A stretch of 64,000 bases of DNA from CAYXTW01 sp964452645 (GCA_964452645.1 CAYVMO010000005.1:1-64000), one strand, 5' to 3'; shown: positions 49,940-60,653, numbered from the stretch's first letter. The notes: generated by a model from the sequence alone, not told the origin. Made by a program: numbers and translations.

Positions 49940-51700
49940 TTATTTCATAATGAGAAATCCGTAAGTGTCGGCGTAATAGTCAATCGGCGTTTGCCAGTCG
50001 GCGGGGGCATTTAGCCGACTTTGTTTGCGACGGAAATTAAGGCGCATTTTGTCGTCGGCTTTAATCTCTTTTAGTCCGAATTGTTTGACCGGTATCTGAA
50101 TCTCGATTGACCAATAGCCGTCACCCTTTCGGGTTTTGGTTTTATAATCGCCGTTCCATTCACGGTCGGCATCGGCGTAACCGTCCTCACCTTTCCATAT
50201 TTTCTGATCGAAAGAAACGCCATTGGGATTGAAATATATTTGATAGATGGTATCGCTGTGAATGATCGTCTCGATAAAATAACCGACGCAATCCTCACCG
50301 TAAATAGCGCCGTCATGTTCGGTGATATCGGCTTTGAGCGAATCCATCTTTGATTCTTCGCAATAGGCCGCCAGATACAAATTTTTCTTATCGTGGGCGA
50401 AATAAAATTTCACCGGTTCGGTGGTCATGTCACCGCCGCCGGCGGCGAAAAACCGTGTAATAGGTTCACCCCAGAAATCTTCTTTGATGTCGCCGTCGAT
50501 TTTGACTTTTTTGGCCGAAGGACACTCCGCCTGCCGGGCGATTTTAAGATAGTTGCTAACGGTAATTTTTTTGCCGAGAGCATATATAAAATCGAATTCG
50601 CATTTCGGTAACGGATACAGGCCGCCGCTGCTGGAGACGTTGAAAAAGCAGACGCTGGTATCACGGGGATCAGCCATTATCGGAAGCATCTCGGGTTCGA
50701 CGGTCCAGTTTTCGGGGACGTTCCATTTGACCGTGTCGTTCACAAAATTATTTGAAAAAGTGTTGTTGAGTATCACTGTCGCGCGGGCATTGGTGACGGT
50801 CAAATTGTTGTCGACCAGAATCGGTTCACCCAACATCAGACCGGAACGTCGAATGGGATCAAATACTTTTCGGTCTTCGGCGGTGATTTCGTCCCACGCC
50901 AAAACGGCATCTTTTTTAATAGGCGCAATGTGGATGCCGTCGCCGTCGACCGTCACCCAGCCAAATTGATAAAGCAGTCCGTCGGGTGAGGCCTCGGTAC
51001 CGGCGCCGGAGCTCCCCAGACTGGTATACATAATACCGTCGTACGTACCCGAGAAATATTCATGAAAATGTCCGGTAAAGACGGCATCGACACCATAACT
51101 GACGAATAGACTATGCAGGGTGTCCGGTTTGCCCACTGCGGTCGTTTCGTACCAGAACGGTTTATGCATAAATACGAAAGTATAAACGGCGTTTTGGTTG
51201 TTTTGAAGATCGTTTATCAACCAATTAATCTGTTCGGAGGGAATCTCAGCACTTGATTCCCAGCGGCCGACATCAAGGACGATAAAACGCAGGCCGCGAA
51301 AATCGAACGAATAGTGAGGATCCCCGTGGAATTTGCGGAAGACCTTTTCGGCAATATCGCTTAAGATATCATGATTGCCCGGGGTCAGATAAAGAGGCAT
51401 GGTTAACTGCGTCACGATTGAATCGTATTCATGCCATTGTTTATAGAGCGTGGTGGTGTCATCGCTGTAACCCTCGATTTGGTCGCCGACCGTCATCACA
51501 AAATCGGGCCGCATCCTTTCGATTTCGGTGATTATCTGGTCGTAGATATGATCGACATGCCCCCCGGTGCGGTCACTGGCGATAGCGAATCGAACCGGGC
51601 ATGACGCCAGGTCATTATCGGCCAGGATATTCGGCGCGAAAATGACTACGGTTAACAGCGCAATTAACGATAATTTTTTAAGATCGGTTTTTGACCGCAT
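49940..51700 (-). CDS. secreted metallophosphoesterase with CBM9-like domain
   Basis: ATG at 51700 has AAGGAGG; a start at 51748 lacks one. 586 residues. After a signal peptide (LSLIALLTVVIFAPNILA) comes a calcineurin-like phosphoesterase with all five motifs: ASDRTGGH, VGDQIEG, TPGNHD, MHKPF and FTGHFHEY. A beta-rich linker at about 280-390 leads to a C-terminal CBM9-like domain (VKIDGDIKEDFWGEPITRFF, FYFAHDKKNLYLAAYCEESK, YWSIEIQIPVKQFGL). The metal-dependent hydrolase is exported and probably held to a glycan. Substrate unknown. Confidence 0.88.
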   Translation of the reverse strand: MRSKTDLKKLSLIALLTVVIFAPNILADNDLASCPVRFAIASDRTGGHVDHIYDQIITEIERMRPDFVMTVGDQIEGYSDDTTTLYKQWHEYDSIVTQLTMPLYLTPGNHDILSDIAEKVFRKFHGDPHYSFDFRGLRFIVLDVGRWESSAEIPSEQINWLINDLQNNQNAVYTFVFMHKPFWYETTAVGKPDTLHSLFVSYGVDAVFTGHFHEYFSGTYDGIMYTSLGSSGAGTEASPDGLLYQFGWVTVDGDGIHIAPIKKDAVLAWDEITAEDRKVFDPIRRSGLMLGEPILVDNNLTVTNARATVILNNTFSNNFVNDTVKWNVPENWTVEPEMLPIMADPRDTSVCFFNVSSSGGLYPLPKCEFDFIYALGKKITVSNYLKIARQAECPSAKKVKIDGDIKEDFWGEPITRFFAAGGGDMTTEPVKFYFAHDKKNLYLAAYCEESKMDSLKADITEHDGAIYGEDCVGYFIETIIHSDTIYQIYFNPNGVSFDQKIWKGEDGYADADREWNGDYKTKTRKGDGYWSIEIQIPVKQFGLKEIKADDKMRLNFRRKQSRLNAPADWQTPIDYYADTYGFLIMK

Positions 51701-51986
51701 GAGAGCCTCCTTCGATTTTGTTTTGAAAATTGACCTGCCTTTGCTCATAGGTCAAGAGAATATATGTTGAAATATTTAAGGCGTCAAGAGGAAATAATAG
51801 TTGGTTTTCAGTTATCGGTTGTCAGTTTTTTCGCGCTGTCAGCCCCGACGGCTGCGGGATTTCCCACAGTCTAATGGTTTTTGGCAGAAAAAATTCCCGA
51901 CGACATGGCAAAAAAGCCCCATATTTCGGTGGCGCCGTATTTGGTCCATTTTTTTAATTTTTTTGGCAAAAACGGCAAAAAGGCTA

Positions 51987-52015
51987 TTGACAATTCGAAG
52001 CCCTTGACTTTATTT
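51987..52015 (+). promoter_or_regulatory. possible promoter of the glutamate dehydrogenase gene
   Basis: TTGACA, a 17-bp spacer and TTATTT, 58 bases before the start codon. A second TTGACT (52004) overlaps, so the real start point is uncertain. Confidence 0.35.
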
Positions 52016-52073
52016 CCGTGACTTTGTGAAAATATTAACAAACTGGTTTAGGTTAATAAAGTAGGAGTTACAA

Positions 52074-53417
52074 ATGAATCAGTATTTGCAATCCATATTC
52101 GATATGGTCAAAACCAAACACGCCGCGCAGCCGGAGTTTCATCAGGCTGTCAGCGAGGTTCTGGACTCACTTGAGCCGGTTCTGGATAAGCATCCGGAAT
52201 ACATCGAGGCTAAGATTATTGAACGAATCGTTGAGCCGGAACGGGTAATTATGTTCCGTGTGCCGTGGGTTGATGATGCCGGTAAAATCCAGGTCAATCG
52301 CGGTTTTCGGATCGAGTTTAACAGCGCCATCGGTCCGTACAAAGGCGGTTTGCGGTTTCACCCCAGTGTCAACCTGGGTATTCTGAAATTCCTCGGCTTC
52401 GAGCAGGTTTTCAAAAATTCACTGACGACACTTCCAATGGGCGGCGGTAAGGGCGGCTCCGATTTTGACCCCAAGGGCAAATCGGATAACGAAGTAATGC
52501 ATTTCTGCCAGAGTTTCATGACCGAATTGTTCCGTCATGTCGGCCCGAATACCGACGTTCCCGCGGGTGATATCGGTGTCGGTGGCCGTGAAATCGGTTT
52601 CCTTTTCGGGCAATACAAGAGAATCCGCAACGCCTTCGAGGGCGTTCTGACCGGTAAAGGTCTGAACTGGGGCGGTTCGTTAATTCGTCCGGAAGCGACC
52701 GGTTACGGCTGCGTTTATTTCGCCAACGAGATGCTAAAAACCAGAGGGGAATCATTTAAAGGTAAGAGAGTTGCTGTCTCCGGTTCGGGTAATGTGGCTC
52801 AGTATACTACCGAGAAAGTGAATGAGTTGGGCGGCAAGGTCGTAACGCTTTCCGATTCGAGCGGATATATAGTCGATGACGACGGCGTTTCCCCGGAGAA
52901 ACTCAATTTTGTCTTTGAGCTTAAGAATGTCAAGCGCGGACGGATAAAGGAATATGCCGATAAGTTTAAGTCAGCCAAATACTTCGAGGGCACCGGTGTC
53001 TGGAAAGTTCCGGTTGATGTGGCTCTTCCAAGTGCGACACAAAATGAACTGGACGGCAAAGATGCCGAGACGCTTCTTAAGAATAAATGCTTCTGTGTGG
53101 CGGAAGGTGCCAATATGCCGAGCACGCCGGAAGCGGCCGAGAAATTCCTGGCGGCCAAGATCCTGTATGGTCCGGGTAAGGCGGCCAACGCCGGCGGTGT
53201 GGCTGTTTCCGGCCTGGAAATGTCCCAGAACAGCTATCGGCTGAACTGGACGCGCGAAGAAGTCGACCAGCGTCTGCATAATATCATGAAGTCGATACAT
53301 ACCGCCTGTAAAGAGACGTCCGAGGCTTATGGTCATCCCGGCAATTATGTCATGGGTGCCAATATCGCCGGTTTTATTAAGGTGGCCGACTCTATGCTTG
53401 ATCAGGGTGCCGTCTAA
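52074..53417 (+). CDS. gdhA: NADP-type glutamate dehydrogenase
   Basis: 447 residues, full length for the hexameric bacterial enzyme, with GGAG eight bases before ATG. The substrate site is seen in GPYKGGLRFHPSVNLGILKF and LPMGGGKGGSDFDPKGKSD (catalytic Lys near 126). A Rossmann domain shows VAVSGSGNVAQYTTEKVNEL. The C-terminal half holds GANMPSTPEAAEKF and GKAANAGGVAVSGLEMSQN. It interconverts 2-oxoglutarate plus ammonia and glutamate (EC 1.4.1.4 by similarity). Single gene with its own terminator. Confidence 0.95.
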   Translation: MNQYLQSIFDMVKTKHAAQPEFHQAVSEVLDSLEPVLDKHPEYIEAKIIERIVEPERVIMFRVPWVDDAGKIQVNRGFRIEFNSAIGPYKGGLRFHPSVNLGILKFLGFEQVFKNSLTTLPMGGGKGGSDFDPKGKSDNEVMHFCQSFMTELFRHVGPNTDVPAGDIGVGGREIGFLFGQYKRIRNAFEGVLTGKGLNWGGSLIRPEATGYGCVYFANEMLKTRGESFKGKRVAVSGSGNVAQYTTEKVNELGGKVVTLSDSSGYIVDDDGVSPEKLNFVFELKNVKRGRIKEYADKFKSAKYFEGTGVWKVPVDVALPSATQNELDGKDAETLLKNKCFCVAEGANMPSTPEAAEKFLAAKILYGPGKAANAGGVAVSGLEMSQNSYRLNWTREEVDQRLHNIMKSIHTACKETSEAYGHPGNYVMGANIAGFIKVADSMLDQGAV

Positions 53418-53450
53418 GCGAAGACAACCTGTCGAGTACGGATATATTCT

Positions 53451-53481
53451 GGCGGGATAGTTATCTGTCCCGCCATTTTTT
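53451..53481 (+). terminator. Rho-independent terminator of gdhA
   Basis: GGCGGGA / TCCCGCC stem (53451-53457 with 53468-53474) followed by ATTTTTTT. Confidence 0.9.
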
Positions 53482-53572
53482 TATTCGGTTGGATATGTTT
53501 GACAGAATAGGCAATAGCCGATATATTAATAAAAAATAAAGCCATTTATTGTTTTAATTGTTTTAGCAGAAT

Positions 53573-56530
53573 ATGAAACCTGAAATTGATCTCAAAGATT
53601 ATGAGTCCGGCTTTGCCCGCTTCGACTCCTTGATGCAATTCAAGGTCAAAAATATTCTTCTGGTCTCGAGTCTTTATGATTCATTTATACTGGAAGAGGA
53701 CGGACAGGTCGGCGAGCTTATTTCGAGCGATTATCAGGAGTTAAATTTATCGCTGGCTCCCCAGATAAAACGAGTTTCAACCGGGGAAGAGGCGCTTAAT
53801 TTGCTGCGTGTTCAGAAATTCGACATGATTATGGTTATTCGTCGGATGGGCGATGTCAACATTATTTCATTTGCCGAAAGAGCCAGGAAAAAGTCGAAAA
53901 ATATTCCGATTGTCTTGCTGGCCTTCGATCCGCGCGATCTGGAAATATTGGAAGAAAACAGCTATCACCAAGCTATAGACAAAGCCTTTCTATGGAGCGG
54001 CGAATCCAATATTCTCATGGCCATCATTAAATATGTGGAAGATAAAATAAATGTCGATTCCGATACGCGGCTGGTTGGTGTCAGGGTGATAATAATTATC
54101 GAAGATTCGGTGCGCTTCTATTCGTCATATTTGCCTTTGGTTTATGCCGAAATCGTACGCCAAACGCAGAATCTGATGCACGATGGATTGAATACCGCTC
54201 ACAGAATGCTGAGAATGAGAGCGCGCCCGAAAATACTTCTGGCCGAAACATACGAAGAGGGCTGGAAACTATTTAATAAATATCAGGAGTATCTGCTGGG
54301 TATCATATCCGACGTCCGTTTTTCTATGGGCGGGCGGATTGAAGATCAGGCCGGTATTACTTTCGCCGCTGAAGTCAAAGAAAAAGTCCCCGACCTGCCT
54401 ATTCTGCTGCAATCTTCGAATCTTCAAAACGCCGAATTGGCCGCCAGATGCGGCGTCGCTTTTCTTCACAAGAAAACGCGGACGCTGCTGGCCGATTTGA
54501 GGTCATTTATTTTGAAAAATTACGGTTTCGGGGATTTTGTCTTTCGAACACCTGACGGCAAGGAGGTTGCCCGTGCTGTCGATTTTCATTCGATGGAAAA
54601 TTGCCTGAAAACAGTATCGGCCGAATCACTGGTTTTTCACGGTAGCCGTAATCATTTTTCCAACTGGCTGATGGCGCGGACGGAATTCGATCTGGCCGCT
54701 CGCCTGCGACCGAGGAAAGTAAACGAATTTAAGGATACGGAAACAATCCGCAGTTATTTGATTAATACATTCAGAAACTTTCGGCATGAAAAACAACTGG
54801 GCATTGTCAGTGATTTTTCGAGAGAACAGTTTGATCAACAGTCCGATTTCGTAAAAATCGGTAATGGGTCATTAGGCGGAAAGGGGCGAGGGCTGGCATT
54901 TGTCAATCGTTTGCTTAGACGTTACAATGTATATAATTCTTTTGAAGGGGTCCGGATTTCGGTGCCATCGACGACTATTATCGGCACGGCCATTTTTGAC
55001 AGTTTTCTGGATAAAAATAATCTCCTGGAATTTGCTCTGGGCGACCGCTCCGACAACGAAATCGCGCAGACTTTTGTAAATGCCAAGCTTCCCAAAGACG
55101 TTGTTTCCGATCTGGGGGCATTTGTCGATATCGTCGATTACCCGGTAGCCGTTCGTTCCTCGTCGCTTCTTGAAGATTCACATTATCAGCCTTTTGCCGG
55201 AATATTCGACACGCATATGCTCCCTAATTGTCATAAAAATAAAAAAGTCCGTCTGGAAAGACTGGAAACGGCGATTAAGTACATCTTCGCCTCGATCTTT
55301 TTTAGAAATTCCAAGAATTATATCGAAGCAACGTCCAATCGGGTGGAAGAAGAAAAGATGGCGGTTGTGATTCAGAAAGTGGTCGGGCGCAATCGGAATA
55401 ATTCATTCTATCCGATTCTTTCCGGCGTTGCCCGTTCATACAACTTTTATTCGATAGGAAATATAAAACCGGAGGAAGGCGTCGCTTATGTCGCTCTGGG
55501 ATTGGGTAAAACAATCGTCGAAGGCGAAAAATGTCTGTACTTTTCACCGAGTAATCCACAGAATCTTCCTCAGTTTTCAACGCCCAAAGATTTTTTGAAA
55601 AATTCTCAGCACGAGTTTTATGCTATCGATATGACCGACCCTTATGTTGTACCCACTCCCGGTGGTGATATGGGGCTCACCCGTCTGCGAACCGAGCAGG
55701 CGGAGACCGACGGTTCGCTGGCCTATGTCGGATCGACGTACTCGCCCGATAATGATAAGGTTTATGACGGAACGTCGCGAGAGGGGATAAAGATAGTGAC
55801 GATGGCGCCGATTCTAAAATCCAGAATTTTTCCGCTGGCGGAGATTATCAGATTCCTGCTGCAGATGGGCAGTTCCGGGATGAACTCGCCGGTTGAAATC
55901 GAATTCGCGGCGGAGCTGGATTCCACATCGAAAGAACCGAATGAATTCGGATTCCTGCAGATTCGTCCGATGGCGGCCAACACATTCATGGAGGAAATTT
56001 CTCTTCAGAATTTAAAGAAAGAGAAAATTTTCTGTCAGAGTGATCAGGCCCTCAGCAATGGTCGAAATAAGACGATTAAGGATATTATTTTTGTCCGTCC
56101 GGACACGTTTAATCGCTCGCAGACGCCGGTGATTGCCGATCAGGTCGGCAAATTTAACGACTCTTTCAGGATGCAGGGGCGGTCATATCTGTTATTGGGT
56201 CCCGGCCGATGGGGAACGGCCGATCGCTGGCTGGGGGTACCGACCAAATGGGATCAGATTTCGGCGGCGCGTGTGATTATCGAGGCGACTTACGGCGATT
56301 TTTCGGTGACGCCATCGTTCGGGACTCATTTTTTCCAGAATCTGATTGCGTTTCAGATCGGGTATTTGACCATCAACAAGACTAATGATTTGAATTCAAT
56401 CGACTGGGACTGGCTTAATGCGCAATCGGTAATTCGTGAGACCGAATATATTCGGCATGTGGCGCTCGATAAACCGGTCGAGGTTATTATTGATGGTCGT
56501 CGTGGTCGCGGCGTGATTCTGAAGCCATAG
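53573..56530 (+). CDS. PEP-synthase-like protein with pseudo-receiver domains
   Basis: 985 residues, cytoplasmic. The N-terminus has two receiver-like domains. The first (about 25-165) lacks a clear phospho-acceptor (DMIMVIRRMGD). The second (about 210-320, ILLAETYEEGWKLF) has GIISDVRF, where an Asp could remain. The middle is a pyruvate-phosphate dikinase N-terminal ATP-binding domain: GNGSLGGKGRGLAFVNRLL, then VRSSSLLEDS (about 525-535), and RTEQAETDGSLAYVGS. A C-terminal conserved block (LLGPGRWGTADRWLGVPTKW) ends the protein. I find no TSHAA-type phosphohistidine swivel motif and no C-terminal PEP-utilising barrel, so it is not a complete PEP synthase. A regulatory or novel phosphotransfer enzyme is inferred. 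Confidence 0.8.
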   Translation: MKPEIDLKDYESGFARFDSLMQFKVKNILLVSSLYDSFILEEDGQVGELISSDYQELNLSLAPQIKRVSTGEEALNLLRVQKFDMIMVIRRMGDVNIISFAERARKKSKNIPIVLLAFDPRDLEILEENSYHQAIDKAFLWSGESNILMAIIKYVEDKINVDSDTRLVGVRVIIIIEDSVRFYSSYLPLVYAEIVRQTQNLMHDGLNTAHRMLRMRARPKILLAETYEEGWKLFNKYQEYLLGIISDVRFSMGGRIEDQAGITFAAEVKEKVPDLPILLQSSNLQNAELAARCGVAFLHKKTRTLLADLRSFILKNYGFGDFVFRTPDGKEVARAVDFHSMENCLKTVSAESLVFHGSRNHFSNWLMARTEFDLAARLRPRKVNEFKDTETIRSYLINTFRNFRHEKQLGIVSDFSREQFDQQSDFVKIGNGSLGGKGRGLAFVNRLLRRYNVYNSFEGVRISVPSTTIIGTAIFDSFLDKNNLLEFALGDRSDNEIAQTFVNAKLPKDVVSDLGAFVDIVDYPVAVRSSSLLEDSHYQPFAGIFDTHMLPNCHKNKKVRLERLETAIKYIFASIFFRNSKNYIEATSNRVEEEKMAVVIQKVVGRNRNNSFYPILSGVARSYNFYSIGNIKPEEGVAYVALGLGKTIVEGEKCLYFSPSNPQNLPQFSTPKDFLKNSQHEFYAIDMTDPYVVPTPGGDMGLTRLRTEQAETDGSLAYVGSTYSPDNDKVYDGTSREGIKIVTMAPILKSRIFPLAEIIRFLLQMGSSGMNSPVEIEFAAELDSTSKEPNEFGFLQIRPMAANTFMEEISLQNLKKEKIFCQSDQALSNGRNKTIKDIIFVRPDTFNRSQTPVIADQVGKFNDSFRMQGRSYLLLGPGRWGTADRWLGVPTKWDQISAARVIIEATYGDFSVTPSFGTHFFQNLIAFQIGYLTINKTNDLNSIDWDWLNAQSVIRETEYIRHVALDKPVEVIIDGRRGRGVILKP

Positions 56531-56716
56531 AGCTTTTTTGCTCGCGGATTCGAATTGTCGACTTTTCCCCTCCCCATTTTAAGACTCAAATACCGCTTGC
56601 CAAATAGTGAATTTGATGTATATTTTTATATAATAATATATTGATATAGTATTTGTTGGAGACAATGTATAAGGCAATTCGCTTACAAATTGCCGCTCAA
56701 AATTACGGAGTTGACT

Positions 56717-59700
56717 ATGAAACAAATTAGAGTATTTGCGGCTTTTATTTTATTTCTTTTTCCGCCGGTAATTTCGCAGGCTGATGTCTGGGTAAAAGAC
56801 GTTCTGGACAGCACCGGCACGGCGGCCGGTATCAATTGTTCCATCGCCCTGGATCGCAATGGTAATCCGCATATTTCCTACTGTAATGGTGATAATCTAT
56901 ATTTATATTATGCCTATTACAATGGTGCTAACTGGAATATCAGGGCGCTTGACAGCCTGGGTATTGCCGGTTTGCATAGTAGTATTGCCCTCGATTCGCA
57001 GGATAGACCGCATATCAGTTATTCCGCTCACTTGTTTAACTTGCGGCATATTTTCTGGGACGATACCGGCTGGGTCAATCAGTGGATTGATTCCGGGATT
57101 AATCCCGGGGTGCAGGGTTTTAGAACCAGTATCGCCATAGATAATAATGATAATCCCCATATCGCTTACACCCGTGATGATTCGGGTTGGGTGATGTACG
57201 CCAGCTACGATGGCAGCGGATGGAAGACCGAGCTGGTCCAGGACATTACCGAGACGTTTTATGTCAAGCTGATTCTTAAAGATGACAGTATTCCCTATAT
57301 CGGTTATCATGTCCTCGATTCCTCCATCCAGAGAGATACATTAAGAATTGCCTACAAGGATGCGGGAGGAGGAGATTGGCATTACACAGACGTTCAAGAT
57401 GACATTTGCCCGTCAGGCATCTTTTATCAAAGTTTCGATATGGATGCTTCGGGCAACTGCTATTTTGCCTATGAAACTGCGAATGGAGTGATATGCTTAG
57501 GTTTGGGCGACAAAAGACTGGCGCGATTCGACGGCTCGACTTGGAGTTATGAGACGGTTCCGGATCCGACCGATGATCCGTATGAAATATATTTTACCTT
57601 CCCGCTGTTTTTGAAGATGGACCGTAATGGCTATCCCGCTTTTTTGGCTGATACATTGCTTTACTGGAAAAAAGACGGCAGCAACTGGAGTTATTACGGG
57701 CTGGGCAACCAGATGGGCGATGAATCGGCTGTTTTTCAGACGCTGGTATTCGATGAGTACAATTATCCCCATATGGTTTTTGGCCAGCCCTGGGTTGTTT
57801 ATTATAAACTGTACCCCGGAAGTCCGCAAATTGTCGTTCCAGTTACGTCTCATACCTATTCGGAAAATTATACTTCGTGGAATTGCACTATAGAAAACCA
57901 TGGTGAGGCGCCGGTAATTATCGATAGTCTTAAATTTAAGAAAACTGATAGTACATTTCAAATCATGAACGATCATACGCCGTTTTATATCCACTCGATG
58001 CAGGCCGATTCGATTTCGATTCGTTTCATGCCGGAAGCGGAGGCTACTTACAATGACACGCTATTAATCTATAATAATGACTCATCGAATTTGATAATCG
58101 AGGTGGCCCTTGAGGGGGCCGGCAATTTCGTCGATTCGACCGGCGACCTGGTCGTTTTCGCCCACAATTGCTACGCCGCGCCCGAATACAATTCGATAAA
58201 TTATGAACTGCCTCTGGCCGGTGTTAGTATATCATTGTATCAGGATGATCAATTAAAATACGGGCCGATTGTGTCGGATTTTGTCGGGCTGGCGCTGCAA
58301 TCGAACATTACACCCGGAACTTATGATTTAAAAATTCAGAAAGTAGTGGAGCTTCCCCGCGATGAGGGCAAAGCCCTCGACACTTTAATGCATTCGATTT
58401 CAATCGTCATCGACAGCGGGCTTAATGTCGATACATTGATTCTTCCCGAGTCGCTGATGATACAGAGCTACCAGTACGTGTATAATCTCTCGCATATTCA
58501 TGACGGTGATCTCTTGGGACAGGGCGACAACGAGACTTTCAGCTACGGCATCGAAGCGTACACCAGTGGGAATATACGCGATATGCTCGATTTATGGCGG
58601 TCCGATCTGGATACCAACAAAATCGAGAGTGCGGCGCGATTGATATTGGCGCAAAAAATGGTGGATCAGATGTTCACCACCGGCAGATTGCTCGGTCTGA
58701 AAGGATTCAACGGCATCGCCGATCTCTTGCATTTTTCCATAAAAGCGACCGAAAGTCAGGGCGGCTGGGCGATGAAGATTTTAAGGATTATTAAAATAAT
58801 CTGGGAATTGTGGGCCGGTGATAAAGTGGCGGCTCTGATGGAATTGCTGGAGATGCTCGTGCAATACATCGTCATTGAAATGATCGACATGGTTATCGAC
58901 CAGGTGACCGATGAGTTGCCCTGTATCGAGGATCCGCTGTCCGGCTTTGATTTGATATGCGCCGGCGATGTCATAAAAGCGGCCTGGAAGGATATTAAGG
59001 ACAATTATTCCTCATGGAGTTTGCCGGAAGCCAATGACGAAGAGGAATTGGAGACATCGTGGAATCATCTGAACAATCTGGTTTATAAGAAGGCTCGGTT
59101 GGCCTTCATCCAGGTGGTTTATATCGATATATTGACCAATCCCAAACTGAAAAAGGCCAAAGAAAAATCGGAAGCGTTCGATTATACGAGCGATTTCCCG
59201 GATGCTTCCGAAAGCAGCACCAATGAGGTTTTGCAGATGAAAGTTATGGCCGATAATCTGAATTATGCCGCCGATCAGATGATTTTAGCCGCCGACTTGC
59301 TGATGAAAACATATATCGCCATGACCCTGGCTCAAGCTTTTGTTCCGAGCGTTTCGATTATCGAAGATATGAAAGCGGTCACGATGTACGCTTCGATAGG
59401 CCTTGACTGCGCCGCGACCGGTGTCGCTCTTGGGGGCTTCTTTAATATCACGGTCGATATGAATGACGCTGTCAATGAAATCTATCATCCCGATCAAAAA
59501 GGCGGCCTGAGAAGGGTCCCCGATAATTTGCCCAAAGCCAAAGCGAGTGCTCAGGTGATGTCCATGTTGCAACAGAAAATCCAGAAGAGTACCGATGAAT
59601 ATGATTCGGTTCTAAACGTCGTAAAGGGGCATATTGAGGGGCACGAAATCGAAGATGCCATGTTTGCCACGGGAGATCTGGCATTGGCCGATGTCAACCT

Positions 59701-60643
59701 GATGCGGACGATGGATGTCTCGATGGCCCCGGCTTATGCCGTGGCTCATGCTCTGTTCGATAGTATGCCCGGATTTTCGGGATTATATAACGGCATGATT
59801 TCCGACGGCTCCGCCGCCGGTATGACGCGGCTTTTCGGCTATATGAGTCTGGTGCAGCTTCCGGCCGATTCATCGCAGGCAATGGAGAATTATCTGGTTG
59901 AGCAATTAGATAGCGTAAGTGCTTATAACCATACCTGGGCCGATGGTTCACTGGAGTTGCTGGATTCGTTATTCGGGTTAGAAATACCGGCGATTGTGGT
60001 TGCCAGTGTGGCCAGTCAAGATAGATTCGGGCTTGAGACTAATGATACCGCTACGGTGACAATAAGATTACAGAACGTCGGGGCCCTGATGGCCGATAGC
60101 GTCAGTCTCGTTTTCGAGACCAATGAAGGTATCAATACGATTTCGAAATTGGATTCGATTTATATCGGTTCGCTGGCGCCGGGTGAGGAATCTCAGGATT
60201 ACCAGTGGATGATAACCCTGGCGGATACAAGTTACCATCGCGGTGCCTGGACGGCGCGAGTGAGTTCCTCGAATGCCAAGAATTATTCACCCGATGGCTC
60301 CTTCACCAGCAATTATCTATCATCTACGGGGGTTAATGATGACGACAATAATCTTATTTTGCCGGATCGGATAAAACTCGGGCAAAACTATCCCAACCCA
60401 TTTAATATGTCGACACGAATTGAGTATTCATTGCCGTCGCGGGCCGACGTGACAATATCTATTTTTAATTTGCTGGGCAGAAAAGTCAAGACGATCGTCG
60501 ATAAGAATCAGGCCGCCGGAAATTATTCGATTACCTGGGATGGTACCAATATGGAAGGCGAAACAGTTGCTTCAGGTGTTTATTTTTATAAAATCAAAGC
60601 CGACAATCAGACAATATCAAAAAAGATGATGTTGCTGAAATAG
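56717..60643 (+). CDS. large secreted protein with beta-propeller and sorting domain
   Basis: ATG at 56717 with CGGAG upstream; a start at 56690 would put nine residues before the signal peptide (VFAAFILFLFPPVISQADVW). 1308 residues. About 30-380: five to six repeats of the type SIALDRNGNPHISYCNG, likely a propeller. About 385-480: a HYDIN/ASPM-like beta-sandwich (CTIENHGEAPVIIDSLKF). About 490-590: a further beta domain. About 600-1080: a long mostly helical region with no match I know. About 1090-1200: a CARDB-like beta domain (VASQDRFGLETNDTATVTIR). The C-terminus is a FlgD/type-IX sorting-like domain with LGQNYPNPFNMSTRIEY and GVYFYKIKADN. Cell-surface or secreted. Confidence 0.85.
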   Translation: MKQIRVFAAFILFLFPPVISQADVWVKDVLDSTGTAAGINCSIALDRNGNPHISYCNGDNLYLYYAYYNGANWNIRALDSLGIAGLHSSIALDSQDRPHISYSAHLFNLRHIFWDDTGWVNQWIDSGINPGVQGFRTSIAIDNNDNPHIAYTRDDSGWVMYASYDGSGWKTELVQDITETFYVKLILKDDSIPYIGYHVLDSSIQRDTLRIAYKDAGGGDWHYTDVQDDICPSGIFYQSFDMDASGNCYFAYETANGVICLGLGDKRLARFDGSTWSYETVPDPTDDPYEIYFTFPLFLKMDRNGYPAFLADTLLYWKKDGSNWSYYGLGNQMGDESAVFQTLVFDEYNYPHMVFGQPWVVYYKLYPGSPQIVVPVTSHTYSENYTSWNCTIENHGEAPVIIDSLKFKKTDSTFQIMNDHTPFYIHSMQADSISIRFMPEAEATYNDTLLIYNNDSSNLIIEVALEGAGNFVDSTGDLVVFAHNCYAAPEYNSINYELPLAGVSISLYQDDQLKYGPIVSDFVGLALQSNITPGTYDLKIQKVVELPRDEGKALDTLMHSISIVIDSGLNVDTLILPESLMIQSYQYVYNLSHIHDGDLLGQGDNETFSYGIEAYTSGNIRDMLDLWRSDLDTNKIESAARLILAQKMVDQMFTTGRLLGLKGFNGIADLLHFSIKATESQGGWAMKILRIIKIIWELWAGDKVAALMELLEMLVQYIVIEMIDMVIDQVTDELPCIEDPLSGFDLICAGDVIKAAWKDIKDNYSSWSLPEANDEEELETSWNHLNNLVYKKARLAFIQVVYIDILTNPKLKKAKEKSEAFDYTSDFPDASESSTNEVLQMKVMADNLNYAADQMILAADLLMKTYIAMTLAQAFVPSVSIIEDMKAVTMYASIGLDCAATGVALGGFFNITVDMNDAVNEIYHPDQKGGLRRVPDNLPKAKASAQVMSMLQQKIQKSTDEYDSVLNVVKGHIEGHEIEDAMFATGDLALADVNLMRTMDVSMAPAYAVAHALFDSMPGFSGLYNGMISDGSAAGMTRLFGYMSLVQLPADSSQAMENYLVEQLDSVSAYNHTWADGSLELLDSLFGLEIPAIVVASVASQDRFGLETNDTATVTIRLQNVGALMADSVSLVFETNEGINTISKLDSIYIGSLAPGEESQDYQWMITLADTSYHRGAWTARVSSSNAKNYSPDGSFTSNYLSSTGVNDDDNNLILPDRIKLGQNYPNPFNMSTRIEYSLPSRADVTISIFNLLGRKVKTIVDKNQAAGNYSITWDGTNMEGETVASGVYFYKIKADNQTISKKMMLLK

Positions 60644-60653
60644 GAGAATTCGT

